The position numbers were made by a program, and so were the translations under genes. Under the pieces are notes generated by a model. It did no database searches and was not told the DNA's origin. It saw only the letters and a program-made list of their open reading frames with translations. A stretch of 64,000 nt of DNA from HXMU1420-2 sp034670145 (GTDB taxonomy: Bacteria > Pseudomonadota > Alphaproteobacteria > Rhodobacterales > Rhodobacteraceae): contig JAXMOA010000005.1 of assembly GCA_034670145.1 (NCBI GenBank), positions 1 to 64,000 on the forward strand, given 5' to 3'. Positions 16,901-26,255 of the stretch are shown here, in pieces; position 1 is the first letter of the stretch, and each line of letters opens with the position of its first letter.

Positions 16901-18400
16901 TTATAGACGCGCAATCCGGCAGGGCCCGCAGTCCATCGCATGAACCCGTTTGACCATGGACAGAATGTTCGGGTGCATGGCCGCGGCCTTGTCCCTCAGC
17001 GCGGAACTGTCCGTCAGCAATCGCGCGGCGATGTCGCGCGCCTCCTGCAGGATCGCATCGCGATCCACCCGGGTCGGCCGCCCCTGCGCCAGTACCTGCT
17101 CGCCGGCGACATAGACATCTGCCACACCGGCCCCCGTCTCGTAATGTACCAACTGGGTCTGCGGCTCGCCCAGCGGGGTCATTGTCAGGGCGTTTTTGTC
17201 CAGCAGGACAATGTCCGCCCCCTGCCCGGCCGCCAGCATCCCACGCGCGCCCTGCGCGCCCAACATGCGCGCGCCATTCACCGTCGCCATCCGCAACAAA
17301 GGCCCCGCCGTCAGCCAACGGCTGCTGTCGGTCTCGGTCACCCGATGCAACAAGGCCGCCAGCCGCGTCTTTTCGAACATCACCGCATTGCCCGCATTCA
17401 GACCATCCGACCCAAAGGCCACCGGTACACCCGCCTCGACCAGGGTCAGCAACGGCTGAATGCCCGACCCCAGGATCATGTTGCTCGACGGGTTGTGCAC
17501 CACGGTCGCCCCCGCCTCCAGCAAATGCTCCAGATCCTCGGGCGAGAACCAGACAAAATGCGCAAAAGAGCTCAGCGGACCGGCCAGCCCACAATCCGCA
17601 AGATAGGCAACAAAGCCCCGCTCATCACGATCCTTGGACATCGCCCATTGCGTGCGCGCCTCCAGCAGATGCGTGTGATTGCCAATGCCATGCTCTGCAC
17701 AAAACGCCCCCGCCCGCCGCAACAGCGCATCCGAGCACCGCTGCGGGCTGTCCGCGCCCAGCATCATTGTCACCAACGGATGATCCTTCCAGCGCGCAAC
17801 CGCCCCGGCCATGATCTCGAAATAGGCATCATGCGGCACCGGCTCCGATGGCAGAAACCCCAGCACCGACGCATCCGGCATATCCTCGCCAAACGGGACC
17901 GTCTCGACAAAGGGCAGATCCGAAAACATCGGCGCCACCGCCGCCCGCATCCCGATATCCGCATAGGCCTGACAGATCGCATCCACCGCCTCCGGCGTAT
18001 GGGCCGGGCGGTGCGAACAATGATCCAGACACCCGGTCGTCCCCGTCGACACCATCTCCAGGCACCCCAGCATCGCCGAGATATAGGCATCCCTCGGGCT
18101 GCGCTTGCCGGCGCTGGCAATCGCATTGATCATAAAGACGTCCAGCGGCTCTGCATCCACTGTCCCTTTGAGCAAGGCGCCGTAGCTATGCACATGCCCG
18201 TTCACAAACCCCGGCATCGCCACCCGCTGCGAGCCATCGACCCGTACCACTTCGGCCCCCTCCGGCGCCGAGAACCCGCCGCTCTGACCCGCAGCAACAA
18301 TCCGGTCCCCTTCGATCCAGATCTCGCCATTCTCGATCACCGTCTGGTCCGCATCCAGGGTCACCAGCGTGGCCCCGTCTATCCAAGTCAAAACAGCCAT
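16901..18400 (-). CDS. amidohydrolase of the deaminase/AtzA-TrzA type
   Basis: A 499-residue metallo-hydrolase. Metal ligands appear as GHVHS (HxH), a later His in HTHLLEARTQ, and Asp in FGSDGLNAG; DHCSHRP and FVWFSPEDL lie at family positions. Similar enzymes deaminate guanine, 8-oxoguanine, cytosine derivatives, S-adenosylhomocysteine or s-triazines. The start giving MAVLTWIDG has GAGAGGG upstream. It is divergent from the N-carbamoyl-amino-acid hydrolase and next to an importer, so it probably opens or deaminates an imported heterocycle. The exact substrate is not readable. Confidence 0.8.
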   Translation of the reverse strand: MAVLTWIDGATLVTLDADQTVIENGEIWIEGDRIVAAGQSGGFSAPEGAEVVRVDGSQRVAMPGFVNGHVHSYGALLKGTVDAEPLDVFMINAIASAGKRSPRDAYISAMLGCLEMVSTGTTGCLDHCSHRPAHTPEAVDAICQAYADIGMRAAVAPMFSDLPFVETVPFGEDMPDASVLGFLPSEPVPHDAYFEIMAGAVARWKDHPLVTMMLGADSPQRCSDALLRRAGAFCAEHGIGNHTHLLEARTQWAMSKDRDERGFVAYLADCGLAGPLSSFAHFVWFSPEDLEHLLEAGATVVHNPSSNMILGSGIQPLLTLVEAGVPVAFGSDGLNAGNAVMFEKTRLAALLHRVTETDSSRWLTAGPLLRMATVNGARMLGAQGARGMLAAGQGADIVLLDKNALTMTPLGEPQTQLVHYETGAGVADVYVAGEQVLAQGRPTRVDRDAILQEARDIAARLLTDSSALRDKAAAMHPNILSMVKRVHAMDCGPCRIARL

Positions 18401-18660
18401 TTGATCCCTCTCCAATGTTGCCGCCGCCATGTTCCGCGCCAAAGCCGCCGCAATCCAAGCCCCGCCAGCCCCCAACCGCCAAAAACCGCATCCCCTCGCC
18501 CGCAACTGCAACAAAATCAGGCGCACAGCGCTCGTTCATCCCGCAACACAGGCTCCTGCATTTTCACAACAAAAGCCCCGTGCCTCACTTTCCTCTGGCC
18601 TGCGGACCGCTTGGCCCGCAGACTGCGACACGACCAAATGGCCAGAACCGGAGAACCGCC

Positions 18661-19590
18661 ATGCGCGAAGTTGTGACCGCTGCCCTGCAGATGGGCCCAA
18701 TCCAACGGGACGAAACCCGCACGCAGGTCGTCGCGCGCATGATCGCCCTGCTCGACCAGGCCCAGGCCGCCGGCGCCACATTGGCCATCTTTCCGGAACT
18801 GACCCTGACAACCTTCTTCCCGCGCTGGTACATGCCCGATCAGGACGAGGTCGACAGCTGGTTCGAAACCGCCATGCCCGGCCCGGATACCCAGCCGCTG
18901 TTTGACCGGGCGCGCGACTACGGCATAGGGCTGTCCCTCGGCTACGCCGAACTGACGCCGGAAGGACGCCATTTCAACACCTCGATCCTCACGGCCCCCG
19001 ACGGGCAGCTGATCGGCAAATACCGCAAGGTCCACCTGCCGGGCCATGACGCATTCGACCCGGACCGCGCCTTCCAACACCTGGAAAAGCGCTACTTCGA
19101 ACCCGGCAATCTGGGCTTTCCGGTCTGGCACGCCCATGGAGGGCTGATGGGCATGTGCATTTGCAATGACCGACGCTGGCCAGAAACCTACCGCGTGATG
19201 GGGCTGCAAGGCGTTGAAATGGTCATGCTCGGCTACAACACCCCCTCCACCAACTCCCAAATGGCCACCGAGGGCCCCTCGGACCGGCTCTTCCACCACC
19301 GCCTTAGCGTGCAATCCGGCGCCTACCAGAACGCCACCTGGGTCGTCGCCGTCGCCAAAGCCGGAAACGAAGACGGCCACCCCCTGATAGGAGGCACCGT
19401 CATCGTCGACCCCAACGGCAAGATCGTCGCCGAATGTCAGACCGAGCAGGACGAAATGATCGTCCATGCCTGCGACCTGGATATGTGCAATTTCGGCAAA
19501 TCCACAATCTTCGACTTCGCCCGCCACCGCCGCATCGAACATTACAGCCTGATCACCGAACGCACCGGTGCCGAGCCTCCGGCGCTCTGA
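18661..19590 (+). CDS. N-carbamoyl-D-amino-acid hydrolase
   Basis: This 309-residue nitrilase-superfamily enzyme has the catalytic triad Glu46 (FPELTLTTFFPRW), Lys123 (YRKVHLPGHD) and Cys168 (CICNDRRWPE). It has the FQHLEKRYFEPGNLGFPV stretch that is nearly diagnostic for D-carbamoylases of Agrobacterium type. It hydrolyses N-carbamoyl-D-amino acids to D-amino acid, CO2 and ammonia, the last step of hydantoin breakdown. The ATG at 18661 is chosen because the family begins two to three residues before the first strand. It heads a run with flavin reductase, aldolase, hydantoinase remnant and hydantoin racemase. Confidence 0.9.
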   Translation: MREVVTAALQMGPIQRDETRTQVVARMIALLDQAQAAGATLAIFPELTLTTFFPRWYMPDQDEVDSWFETAMPGPDTQPLFDRARDYGIGLSLGYAELTPEGRHFNTSILTAPDGQLIGKYRKVHLPGHDAFDPDRAFQHLEKRYFEPGNLGFPVWHAHGGLMGMCICNDRRWPETYRVMGLQGVEMVMLGYNTPSTNSQMATEGPSDRLFHHRLSVQSGAYQNATWVVAVAKAGNEDGHPLIGGTVIVDPNGKIVAECQTEQDEMIVHACDLDMCNFGKSTIFDFARHRRIEHYSLITERTGAEPPAL

Positions 19591-19591
19591 G

Positions 19592-20221
19592 ATGTTTGTC
19601 GATTTCAACCAGCTCCCGCCCCAGGACCGCTACAGGCTGCTCGCCAGCGCAGTCATCCCGCGCCCGATCGCCCTGGTCACCACACTCAGCCAACAGGGCC
19701 TCCTCAACGCCGCCCCCTTCAGCTTCTTCAATGTGTTCTCCGAGGACCCGGCCCTCGCCGTGCTCGGGCTTGAAACCCGACGCGACCGGCCCGGGCTCAA
19801 GGACACCACCCGCAACATCCAAGATACCCAAGAGCTGGTCATCAATCTCGTCGACGCCGATATGGGCCCGGCCATGGCGGCCTGCGCCAGCCCGCTGGAC
19901 CCCGAAGACAGCGAACTTGATTTCGCCGGGCTCACCCCCACACCATCCCATCACGTCACCGTGCCCGGCATCGCCCAGGCCCCGATCCGCCTGGAATGTC
20001 GCCTCTTCGAGATGCGCCAGATCACCGAACGCCGCCACCTCTGCATCGCCGAAATCCTGGCGCTGGACGCCCGCGACGGCATCTTTGACCCCCAGACCCA
20101 CCATATCGACCTGGCCCGCTACCGCCCCCTGGCCCGCGTTTCCGGCAATGGCTATTTTGAAGTCACCGACAGTTTTGATATCCCTGTCCCGCCACCACCC
20201 CCAAAAAAGGCCGCCAAATGA
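19592..20221 (+). CDS. flavin reductase-like domain protein
   Basis: The 209-residue protein has the FMN-binding split-barrel pattern of the flavin reductase family: YRLLASAVIPRPIALVTTLS, then NAAPFSFFNVFSEDPALAVL, and KDTTRNIQDTQELVINLVD. These proteins reduce FMN/FAD for a partner oxygenase or bind FMN themselves. No oxygenase gene is adjacent, so its partner is unknown. The start directly after the hydrolase stop is preferred to one 24 bp upstream. It overlaps the aldolase gene by ATGA. Confidence 0.8.
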   Translation: MFVDFNQLPPQDRYRLLASAVIPRPIALVTTLSQQGLLNAAPFSFFNVFSEDPALAVLGLETRRDRPGLKDTTRNIQDTQELVINLVDADMGPAMAACASPLDPEDSELDFAGLTPTPSHHVTVPGIAQAPIRLECRLFEMRQITERRHLCIAEILALDARDGIFDPQTHHIDLARYRPLARVSGNGYFEVTDSFDIPVPPPPPKKAAK

Positions 20222-21165
20222 CCCTGAGCGAAACAACATCCGGCGTCTACGTCATCTCGGCCACGCCGTTTACCGACACCGGTCAGATCGACTATGACAG
20301 CGCCGACAGGCTGGTCGAATTCTACCTGGACAAAGGGGTGGACGGGCTCACCATCCTCGGCATGATGGGCGAGGCCACCAAACTCACCTTCGAAGAGGCC
20401 AGCTCCTTTGCAACCCACATGCTGGCCCGGGTGAACGGGCGGGTTCCGGTCATCGTCGGCGTCTCTGCGGCGGGCATTGGCACGCTGGCCGCCCTCGGAC
20501 GCGACGCCATGGACAAGGGCGCCGCCGGCGTCATGATCGCCCCGCTCCGGGGGCTGGCCACCGATGACGCCCACTATGGCTACTACGAACAATGCTTTGA
20601 CGCCCTCGGCCCCGACATTCCCGTCTGCCATCAGGATTTCCCCCTCTCCACCGGGGTACAGCTCTCGGCCGCGCTGTTCACCCGTATGGTGCAGGATTTC
20701 GAACAGCTGGTCATGCTCAAACACGAAGACTGGCCCGGCCTGAACAAACTCTCTGCCGTGCGCCGTCTCGCTCGCGAAAGCGGCGCGCGCCGGGTGTCCA
20801 TCCTCTGCGGCAACGGCGGCATCTTTCTGCCCGAAGAAATGATGCGCGGCGCCGATGGCGCGATGACCGGCTTTGCCTTTCCCGAAATGCTGGTCGCCGT
20901 CATCGCCCTGTGTCAGGCTGGCGAGACCGAGCGCGCCTCCGACATTTTCGACGCCTTCGTGCCCATCATCCGCCTCGAACAACAACCCGGCGCCGGACTC
21001 GCCATCCGCAAAGAGATCCTGCGCCGCCGCGGGGCCCTGTCCTGCAACGCCCCCCGCGCACCCGGCCCCAAACTCAGCGCAGAGGATATGGATGAAATCA
21101 CCCGCCTCACCACGCGACTGAAACGTCGCCTCTGCGAACTCGACGTCACCGAGTTTCCCTTTTGA
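20218..21165 (+). CDS. dihydrodipicolinate synthase/N-acetylneuraminate lyase family protein
   Basis: A 315-residue TIM-barrel aldolase-type protein. The Schiff-base lysine is in VMLKHEDWPG, and GLTILGMMGEATKLTFEE corresponds to the GTTGE substrate loop, here GMMGEA. The usual YNxP motif with the catalytic tyrosine is replaced by HQDFP, so the proton-shuttling Tyr is absent and the reaction may differ from lysine biosynthesis. Members of this divergent group often sit in catabolic clusters. It lies within the hydantoin cluster between flavin reductase and hydantoinase remnant. Confidence 0.8.
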   Translation: MTLSETTSGVYVISATPFTDTGQIDYDSADRLVEFYLDKGVDGLTILGMMGEATKLTFEEASSFATHMLARVNGRVPVIVGVSAAGIGTLAALGRDAMDKGAAGVMIAPLRGLATDDAHYGYYEQCFDALGPDIPVCHQDFPLSTGVQLSAALFTRMVQDFEQLVMLKHEDWPGLNKLSAVRRLARESGARRVSILCGNGGIFLPEEMMRGADGAMTGFAFPEMLVAVIALCQAGETERASDIFDAFVPIIRLEQQPGAGLAIRKEILRRRGALSCNAPRAPGPKLSAEDMDEITRLTTRLKRRLCELDVTEFPF

Positions 21166-21224
21166 CCCCAAATCGCAAAATACCCGGGCACGCCGTTTGA
21201 AATACCCCAGGAAAGGCTGCACCC

Positions 21225-21872
21225 ATGACAGAGTTTGACCTTTTAATTCAGGGTGGACTGGTCGCCAACGCCTGTTCCAGCTTTACCACCGACGTAGCCA
21301 TCAAAGACGGCAAGATCGCCGCCCTGGGCCTGGGTCTGACCGGGCGCACCACCATCGACGCGCGCGGCAAATACGTGGTCCCCGGCGAAAACAACGCGCT
21401 GATCAAATGGATGGTCCGGCGCCTGATCGAGCGTGGCTATGACGCGCCCAAATACCACGCCGTCAGCCACCCCGCCGCCTCCGAGGTCGAAGCCGTCCGC
21501 AGGGGCATCGCGCTCGCCTCTTTTGTCGAGGCCCCGCTGCTCTTCGTGCATATCTCAACCGATGCAGGCGCCCGCGCCGTGGCCCAGGCCCGCATGGACG
21601 GGCGCATGATCTTTGGCGAAACCTGCCCGCAATACATGTTCCTGACCGCCGATGATCTTGATCACCCGGGCGCAGAGGGCGCAAAGTTCTGCTGCTCGCC
21701 CCCCTTGCGCGACACTCAGACCCAAACCGATATGTGGCGCCACTTGAACGCGGGCAGCCTGCAACTCTACTCCTCCGACCACGCCCCATACCGCTTTGAC
21801 CCCACCGGTTTCCTGCCGCCGCGCGCCGCAGAGATGACCCCCGCCACCAATTTCGGCGCACATTTGTTCTGA
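21225..21872 (+). pseudogene. internally deleted and truncated hydantoinase/dihydropyrimidinase
   Basis: The 215-residue frame begins like a D-hydantoinase (MTEFDLLIQGGLVANACSSF, then IDARGKYVVPG). It jumps from PG directly to ENNALIKWMVRRLIERG, which normally follows the third metal ligand. About 110 or more residues are missing, including the HxH ligands and the carbamylated lysine. It then reads normally through FVHIST and GETCPQYMFL to SDHAPYRFDP, and stops roughly 150 residues early. It cannot build the binuclear metal site. A good AGGAAAGG ribosome binding site remains. The true hydantoinase role may have passed to the gene at 24394. Confidence 0.8.
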
Positions 21873-21880
21873 GGCCAGCC

Positions 21881-22528
21881 ATGAAACGCATTCTCGTCAT
21901 CAATCCGAACTCCAACCAGGACGTCACCGACGGGCTGGCCCAGGCCCTCGCCCCGCTGAACCTGCCAGGGCTGGTCCAGATCGAATGCGCCACGCTGACC
22001 GAAGGCCCCTTTGGCATCGAAACCCAGTTTGATGCCGATTCCGTCCTGATGCCCCTGCGCCAGATGATCCTCAGCCGAAGCGATGCGGACGCCTATGTCA
22101 TCGCCTGCTACTCTGACCCCGGCCTGGCGCTCTGCCGCGACGCCACCACCAAACCTGTCTTCGGCATCCAGGAAAGCGGCCTCTTTGCCGCGTTGCAACG
22201 GGGCGACCGGGTCGGGGTGATCGCCTTGGGTCCCAAATCCATCGCCCGCCACCTGCCCTATATCCGCGCCCTTGGACTGGACAGCCGCCTGGCCAATGAA
22301 CGCCCGCTCCACCTCTCCGTGGCCGACAGCGAACAGGATGCCGCCTTTCCCCGTATCCTCGACGTGGGCCGCGAACTGGTCCAGACCGACATGGCCGACA
22401 CCCTGCTTCTGGGCTGCGCCGGCATGGCGCGACACCGCCAGAAACTGTCTGACGCTTTGGGCGTGCCCGTGACCGAGCCCACCCAGGCCGCCGCGATCCA
22501 GGCGCTGGGCGCAGTCCTGCTGGCCTGA
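21881..22528 (+). CDS. hydantoin racemase (Asp/Glu/hydantoin racemase family)
   Basis: This 215-residue protein starts MKRILVINPNSNQDVTDGL, the family opening. It has the two catalytic cysteines Cys76 (VIACYSDPG) and Cys179 (LLLGCAGM) spaced as in characterised hydantoin racemases. It interconverts D- and L-5-substituted hydantoins so that a stereoselective hydantoinase and D-carbamoylase can use both. It follows the hydantoinase remnant by 8 bp. With the carbamoylase at 18661 this supports hydantoin breakdown as the cluster's role. Confidence 0.88.
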   Translation: MKRILVINPNSNQDVTDGLAQALAPLNLPGLVQIECATLTEGPFGIETQFDADSVLMPLRQMILSRSDADAYVIACYSDPGLALCRDATTKPVFGIQESGLFAALQRGDRVGVIALGPKSIARHLPYIRALGLDSRLANERPLHLSVADSEQDAAFPRILDVGRELVQTDMADTLLLGCAGMARHRQKLSDALGVPVTEPTQAAAIQALGAVLLA

Positions 22529-22537
22529 TCCGCTCGC

Positions 22538-23437
22538 TCAATCCAGCTGGGCCAGCGCCAGCGCCAACTGCTCCAGAAACCGGGACGCCGCCACCGGCAG
22601 CGCCCGGCTGCGCCTCTGCCCCAGATACAGCATCCCGCCCGCAACATCGCGCCCGTCGATCTCGCAACTGACAATCCGGCTGTCCTGTTCCACAGCCGGC
22701 GCCCCGATCCGAACCTGAAAGGTGATCGCATCCGTCGCCGCCACATGAGCCTTGAGGTATTCAAACGAGTTGCTCTGCAACACCGGCTTTTTGCCAAACG
22801 TCTTATGCGACACCGCCTGATCCAACAGCGCCCGCCCGCTGAACCCAGGCTTGGGCAGCGCAATCGGATAGGCATAACAATCCCGCAGCCGCAGCCCCGA
22901 GCGCCCCGCCAAAGGGTGATCGCGCGCCATCATCGCAACAACCCGCTGCGGCGCCGCCAGATAGACTTCGTAATCCGGCACCGCTTTTTCCCCGACAACC
23001 AGCACGATATCCACCCGAAACGCCTCCAACGCCGCCCCGGCCTGGCCGTGCTCGATCACCTCCACGTCAAAGCTCACCTCCGGATGGTCATCCTGATACC
23101 GGGCAATCTCTGCGGGTAGAAAATAGGGCATCAAGGCCTGACTGCACCCAACCGACACATGCCCACGCCGCACCCCGGCCAGATCCGCAATCCGCGAATT
23201 CAGCTGCTCGGTCTCGGCCAACATATGCCGCACATGCCCAATGGCCATCTCGCCGGCCGCATTCAGCCGCACGCCCTTGCTCGTGCGCTCAAAGATTTCA
23301 TGGCCCAGCTCGGTCTCATAATTCTGCAACCGGCGCTGCACCGCCGAGGGCGTCTGCGACAATTGCTCCGCGGCCGAGCGGATCGAGCCGGTCCGCGCAA
23401 TCGCATCAATGATGCGAAAAGTAACCAGATGTTTCAT
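22538..23437 (-). CDS. LysR-family transcriptional regulator
   Basis: A 299-residue LysR protein. The N-terminal helix-turn-helix is FRIIDAIARTGSIRSAAEQL followed by SQTPSAVQRRLQNYE (about residues 6-42). The rest is a type 2 periplasmic-binding-like effector domain (GHVSVGCSQALMPYFLPAEI). The ATG giving MKHLVTFRI is the family-length start. It is divergent from the SDR at 23591 and convergent with the racemase gene, so it probably regulates the SDR-hydrolase operon or both arms of the hydantoin cluster. Confidence 0.88.
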   Translation of the reverse strand: MKHLVTFRIIDAIARTGSIRSAAEQLSQTPSAVQRRLQNYETELGHEIFERTSKGVRLNAAGEMAIGHVRHMLAETEQLNSRIADLAGVRRGHVSVGCSQALMPYFLPAEIARYQDDHPEVSFDVEVIEHGQAGAALEAFRVDIVLVVGEKAVPDYEVYLAAPQRVVAMMARDHPLAGRSGLRLRDCYAYPIALPKPGFSGRALLDQAVSHKTFGKKPVLQSNSFEYLKAHVAATDAITFQVRIGAPAVEQDSRIVSCEIDGRDVAGGMLYLGQRRSRALPVAASRFLEQLALALAQLD

Positions 23438-23590
23438 ACCCGCCGACCTACCCGCGTGTCGCGTTTTCGGCAACGCCCAATGCAAAATTTAGCACAAGAC
23501 AGCAACGCATTTTTCCGCAAACTCGCCCCCATCACCGGGACAAGGGAACCTCCCGCCCAAAACCCACAGACATTCTCCGCAAGGACAAAA

Positions 23591-24385
23591 ATGGACCTGC
23601 AACTCAAAGACAAGATCGTGGTTGTCACCGGCCCGGCCAAGGGGATGGGCGCCGCAATCTCTCTGGGGTTCGCCCGCGAAGGCGCCCATCTGGCCCTGTT
23701 GGGACGCGACACAGACGCCATCCTGCCCGTCGCCCAGGCGGCACAGGCCCTCGGCGTCGATGCCGCCATCTTTGCCTGCGACGTCACCTCCTCCACCGCC
23801 GTCGACACCGCGATTTCCAACGTGCTGGAACGCTTCGACAACCGGATCGACATTCTGGTCAGCGTCGCTGGCGGCACCGGCCCCATCGGCAAAACCGGCG
23901 TCCAGACCACGCCAGAAGAGTTTGACGAAATCGTCCACCTCAACATGCGCGGCCCCTTCAACATGATCCGCGCCGTCGCCCCCACCATGCGCGCCCGCAA
24001 AAGCGGCAAGATCGTCAACGTCGGCGGCACGTTCGGCATGCGCGGACGGGCCATGCGCATGGCCTATTCCAGCTCCAAATGGGGCCTGCGCGGCCTCACC
24101 AAAAGCTTCGCACTCGAACTGGGCCCCGACAATATCAACGTCAATCTGGTCGCCCCGGGCATGGTCGATGGCCCCAGATTCCGCACCAAGGTCGTCCCCC
24201 AGGTGGCCGCCCAACACGGCATCTCCGAAGAAGAAGCCGCCAAACGACACGCCAGCGACTACGCGCTGGGTCGCATCAGCACAGACGAGGACATCGCAGC
24301 CGCAACGCTGTTCCTGGCCTCTGAACGCGCCCGCCAGATCACCGGGATGGACATGCCCGTTGATGGTGGCTGGGCATCCTTGTGA
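23591..24385 (+). CDS. SDR-family oxidoreductase
   Basis: Classical SDR of 264 residues: VTGPAKGMGAAIS cofactor motif, a modified SVAGG in place of NNAG, VNVGGTFG at the Ser position and YSSSKWGLRG for the Tyr-Lys pair. It ends MDMPVDGGWASL. In the catalytic Ser position the sequence reads GGT, so Thr or a neighbouring Ser would have to serve; this is worth noting. It starts a plus-strand operon with the dihydroorotase-type hydrolase (8 bp after its stop) and DUF3830, facing the LysR gene. Confidence 0.82.
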   Translation: MDLQLKDKIVVVTGPAKGMGAAISLGFAREGAHLALLGRDTDAILPVAQAAQALGVDAAIFACDVTSSTAVDTAISNVLERFDNRIDILVSVAGGTGPIGKTGVQTTPEEFDEIVHLNMRGPFNMIRAVAPTMRARKSGKIVNVGGTFGMRGRAMRMAYSSSKWGLRGLTKSFALELGPDNINVNLVAPGMVDGPRFRTKVVPQVAAQHGISEEEAAKRHASDYALGRISTDEDIAAATLFLASERARQITGMDMPVDGGWASL

Positions 24386-24393
24386 GGGTTCAA

Positions 24394-25830
24394 ATGACAG
24401 ATCTCATTCTCAAAGGCGGCACCATCGTCCACGAAACCGGACGCGAACGGGCCGATATCGCCATCACCGGCGAAACAATCTCGGGCATCGGCGCCCCGGG
24501 CACATTGGGCCCGGCCGATCAGGTGGTGGATGTCACCGGCCTGCACCTCATTCCCGGCGGCATCGACATGCATGTGCATTTCCGCGAACCCGGCTACACC
24601 CACAAAGAAGACTGGCGCACCGGCACCCAGGCCGCCGCCATGGGCGGGGTCACAACCGTGTTCGAAATGCCCAACACGCATCCGCCCACCCGTTCCGTAT
24701 CCGAGCTGCGCCAAAAACAGGAATGCGCCCAAAAAGCCTGCGTCGACTTTGGCCTCTACGGGCTGCTGGCCGAGGATAACATCGACGAAATCGAGCCCCT
24801 CATCCAGGCCGGGGCCAATGCCTTCAAATGCTTCATGGGCAATACATTCGGCAACCTGCCCTCCCCCTCCACCGGCGCCATGCTCGAAGGTTTCGAGAAA
24901 ATCGCGCGCTCCGGCCTGCGCATCTCGCTGCATGCCGAAACCGCCTCCATCATGGCCTGGCGCCAGGCCAAACTTCAGGCCGCCGGACTGAACGATCCGA
25001 TCCACCACATCGCCGCCCGCCCCGAGGTTGTGGCCATCGAGGCCGTCGCCCGCGCCGCCGTTCTCGCGGAATGGACCGGCGCGCGCGTGCACATCCTGCA
25101 TATTTCCTCCGCCGGAGAGCTGGAGCCCCTCGCCCACGCCAAATCCCGCGGCGTGGACATCACCGGCGAAACCTGCCCCTGCTACCTGTTCCTCAACAGC
25201 ACCGACTATGACCGCCTCGGCAGCGTGATCCGCGTCAATCCCCCCGTCCGCGAGGCCCGCGACTCCACCGCAATCTGGCAGGCCCTGCAATCCGGGGTCG
25301 TCGACATGATCGCAACCGACCACGCCCCCCACACCCCAGAGGAAAAAACCAACGACATCATCTGGGACGCAGATTGCGGCTTTCCGGGGGTCGAAACCCA
25401 AATGCCACTGATGCTGACCCAGGTGGCCGAAGGCAACATGACCCTGGAACACTACGTGCGTATCTCTTCGGCCAACCCCGCCCGCAGTTTCGGCCTCTGG
25501 CCCACCAAGGGGCGGATCGCGGTCGGCGCCCATGCAGATATCGCCGTGCTGGACCTGAACCGGCAGGAAACCATCCAGGCCGCCCGCCTCCACAGCCGGG
25601 GCAAGATAACCCCGTTCGAAGGCCGCAAAACCATCGGCGCGCCAATCCATACCCTCGTGCGCGGCCATTTCGTCCAACGCGACCGCACCCTGGTGCCCGA
25701 TATGGACGGCCACGGCAAACAAGTCACCGACATCCAGTCCATGCCGCCCGCTGCGCCGCGCAATATCCAGATGAGCCTCGCCCATCTGCTGGACCCCTCA
25801 CCGACTGACCCAAAGGCAACACACCCATGA
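24394..25830 (+). CDS. dihydroorotase/allantoinase/hydantoinase-family amidohydrolase
   Basis: The 478-residue enzyme has a complete binuclear metal site. HVHFREPGYTHKEDW supplies HxH and the dihydroorotase-type REPG, the carbamylated Lys is in AFKCFMGN, the His ligands are in LHAET and HILHISSAG, and the Asp is in ATDHAPH. It hydrolyses a cyclic amide ring. Motifs fit allantoinase or a hydantoinase as well as dihydroorotase. In this context it may be the working ring-opening enzyme that replaces the deleted hydantoinase at 21225. GAGGG precedes the ATG; a GTG 4 codons earlier is possible. It overlaps DUF3830 by 4 bp. Confidence 0.85.
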   Translation: MTDLILKGGTIVHETGRERADIAITGETISGIGAPGTLGPADQVVDVTGLHLIPGGIDMHVHFREPGYTHKEDWRTGTQAAAMGGVTTVFEMPNTHPPTRSVSELRQKQECAQKACVDFGLYGLLAEDNIDEIEPLIQAGANAFKCFMGNTFGNLPSPSTGAMLEGFEKIARSGLRISLHAETASIMAWRQAKLQAAGLNDPIHHIAARPEVVAIEAVARAAVLAEWTGARVHILHISSAGELEPLAHAKSRGVDITGETCPCYLFLNSTDYDRLGSVIRVNPPVREARDSTAIWQALQSGVVDMIATDHAPHTPEEKTNDIIWDADCGFPGVETQMPLMLTQVAEGNMTLEHYVRISSANPARSFGLWPTKGRIAVGAHADIAVLDLNRQETIQAARLHSRGKITPFEGRKTIGAPIHTLVRGHFVQRDRTLVPDMDGHGKQVTDIQSMPPAAPRNIQMSLAHLLDPSPTDPKATHP

Positions 25831-26240
25831 CCCAACTCATCATCCGCGCCGGAGATTTCACCTTCGGCGGCCACCTCGAAGAGGCCGCCGCCCCTGAAAC
25901 CTGCGCCGCCTTCAAGGCGCTCCTGCCCTACAAAGGCCAGATCGTCCACGTGCGCTGGTCGGGCGAAGGCGTCTGGATTCCCCTGGGCGACACCAATTTC
26001 GGCGTCGGGTACGAAAATCACACCAGCCACCCCGCCCCGGGCCATATCATCCTCTACCCCGGCGGCATCAGCGAAACCGAGATCCTGCTGGCCTATGGCG
26101 GAGTGGACTTTTCCTCCAAGATGGGACAATTGGCTGGCAATCACTTCATCACCCTCACATCAGGGCTGGAAAACCTGATGACCCTGGGAAACTCCGTGCT
26201 CTGGAAAGGCGCCCATGACATCTCCTTTGAACTGGCCTGA
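25827..26240 (+). CDS. DUF3830 (cyclophilin-like fold) family protein
   Basis: This 137-residue protein matches the DUF3830 pattern: FKALLPYKGQIVHVRWSGEG, then YENHTSHPAPGHIILYPGGI and EILLAYGG with a terminal SVLWKGAHDISFE. The fold is cyclophilin-like with no proven activity. DUF3830 genes are often found next to hydantoinase, allantoinase or amidohydrolase genes, as here, where it overlaps the dihydroorotase-type gene by ATGA. It may bind the cyclic amide or its product. Confidence 0.8.
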   Translation: MTQLIIRAGDFTFGGHLEEAAAPETCAAFKALLPYKGQIVHVRWSGEGVWIPLGDTNFGVGYENHTSHPAPGHIILYPGGISETEILLAYGGVDFSSKMGQLAGNHFITLTSGLENLMTLGNSVLWKGAHDISFELA

Positions 26241-26255
26241 CCCGCGACGCCGCCG

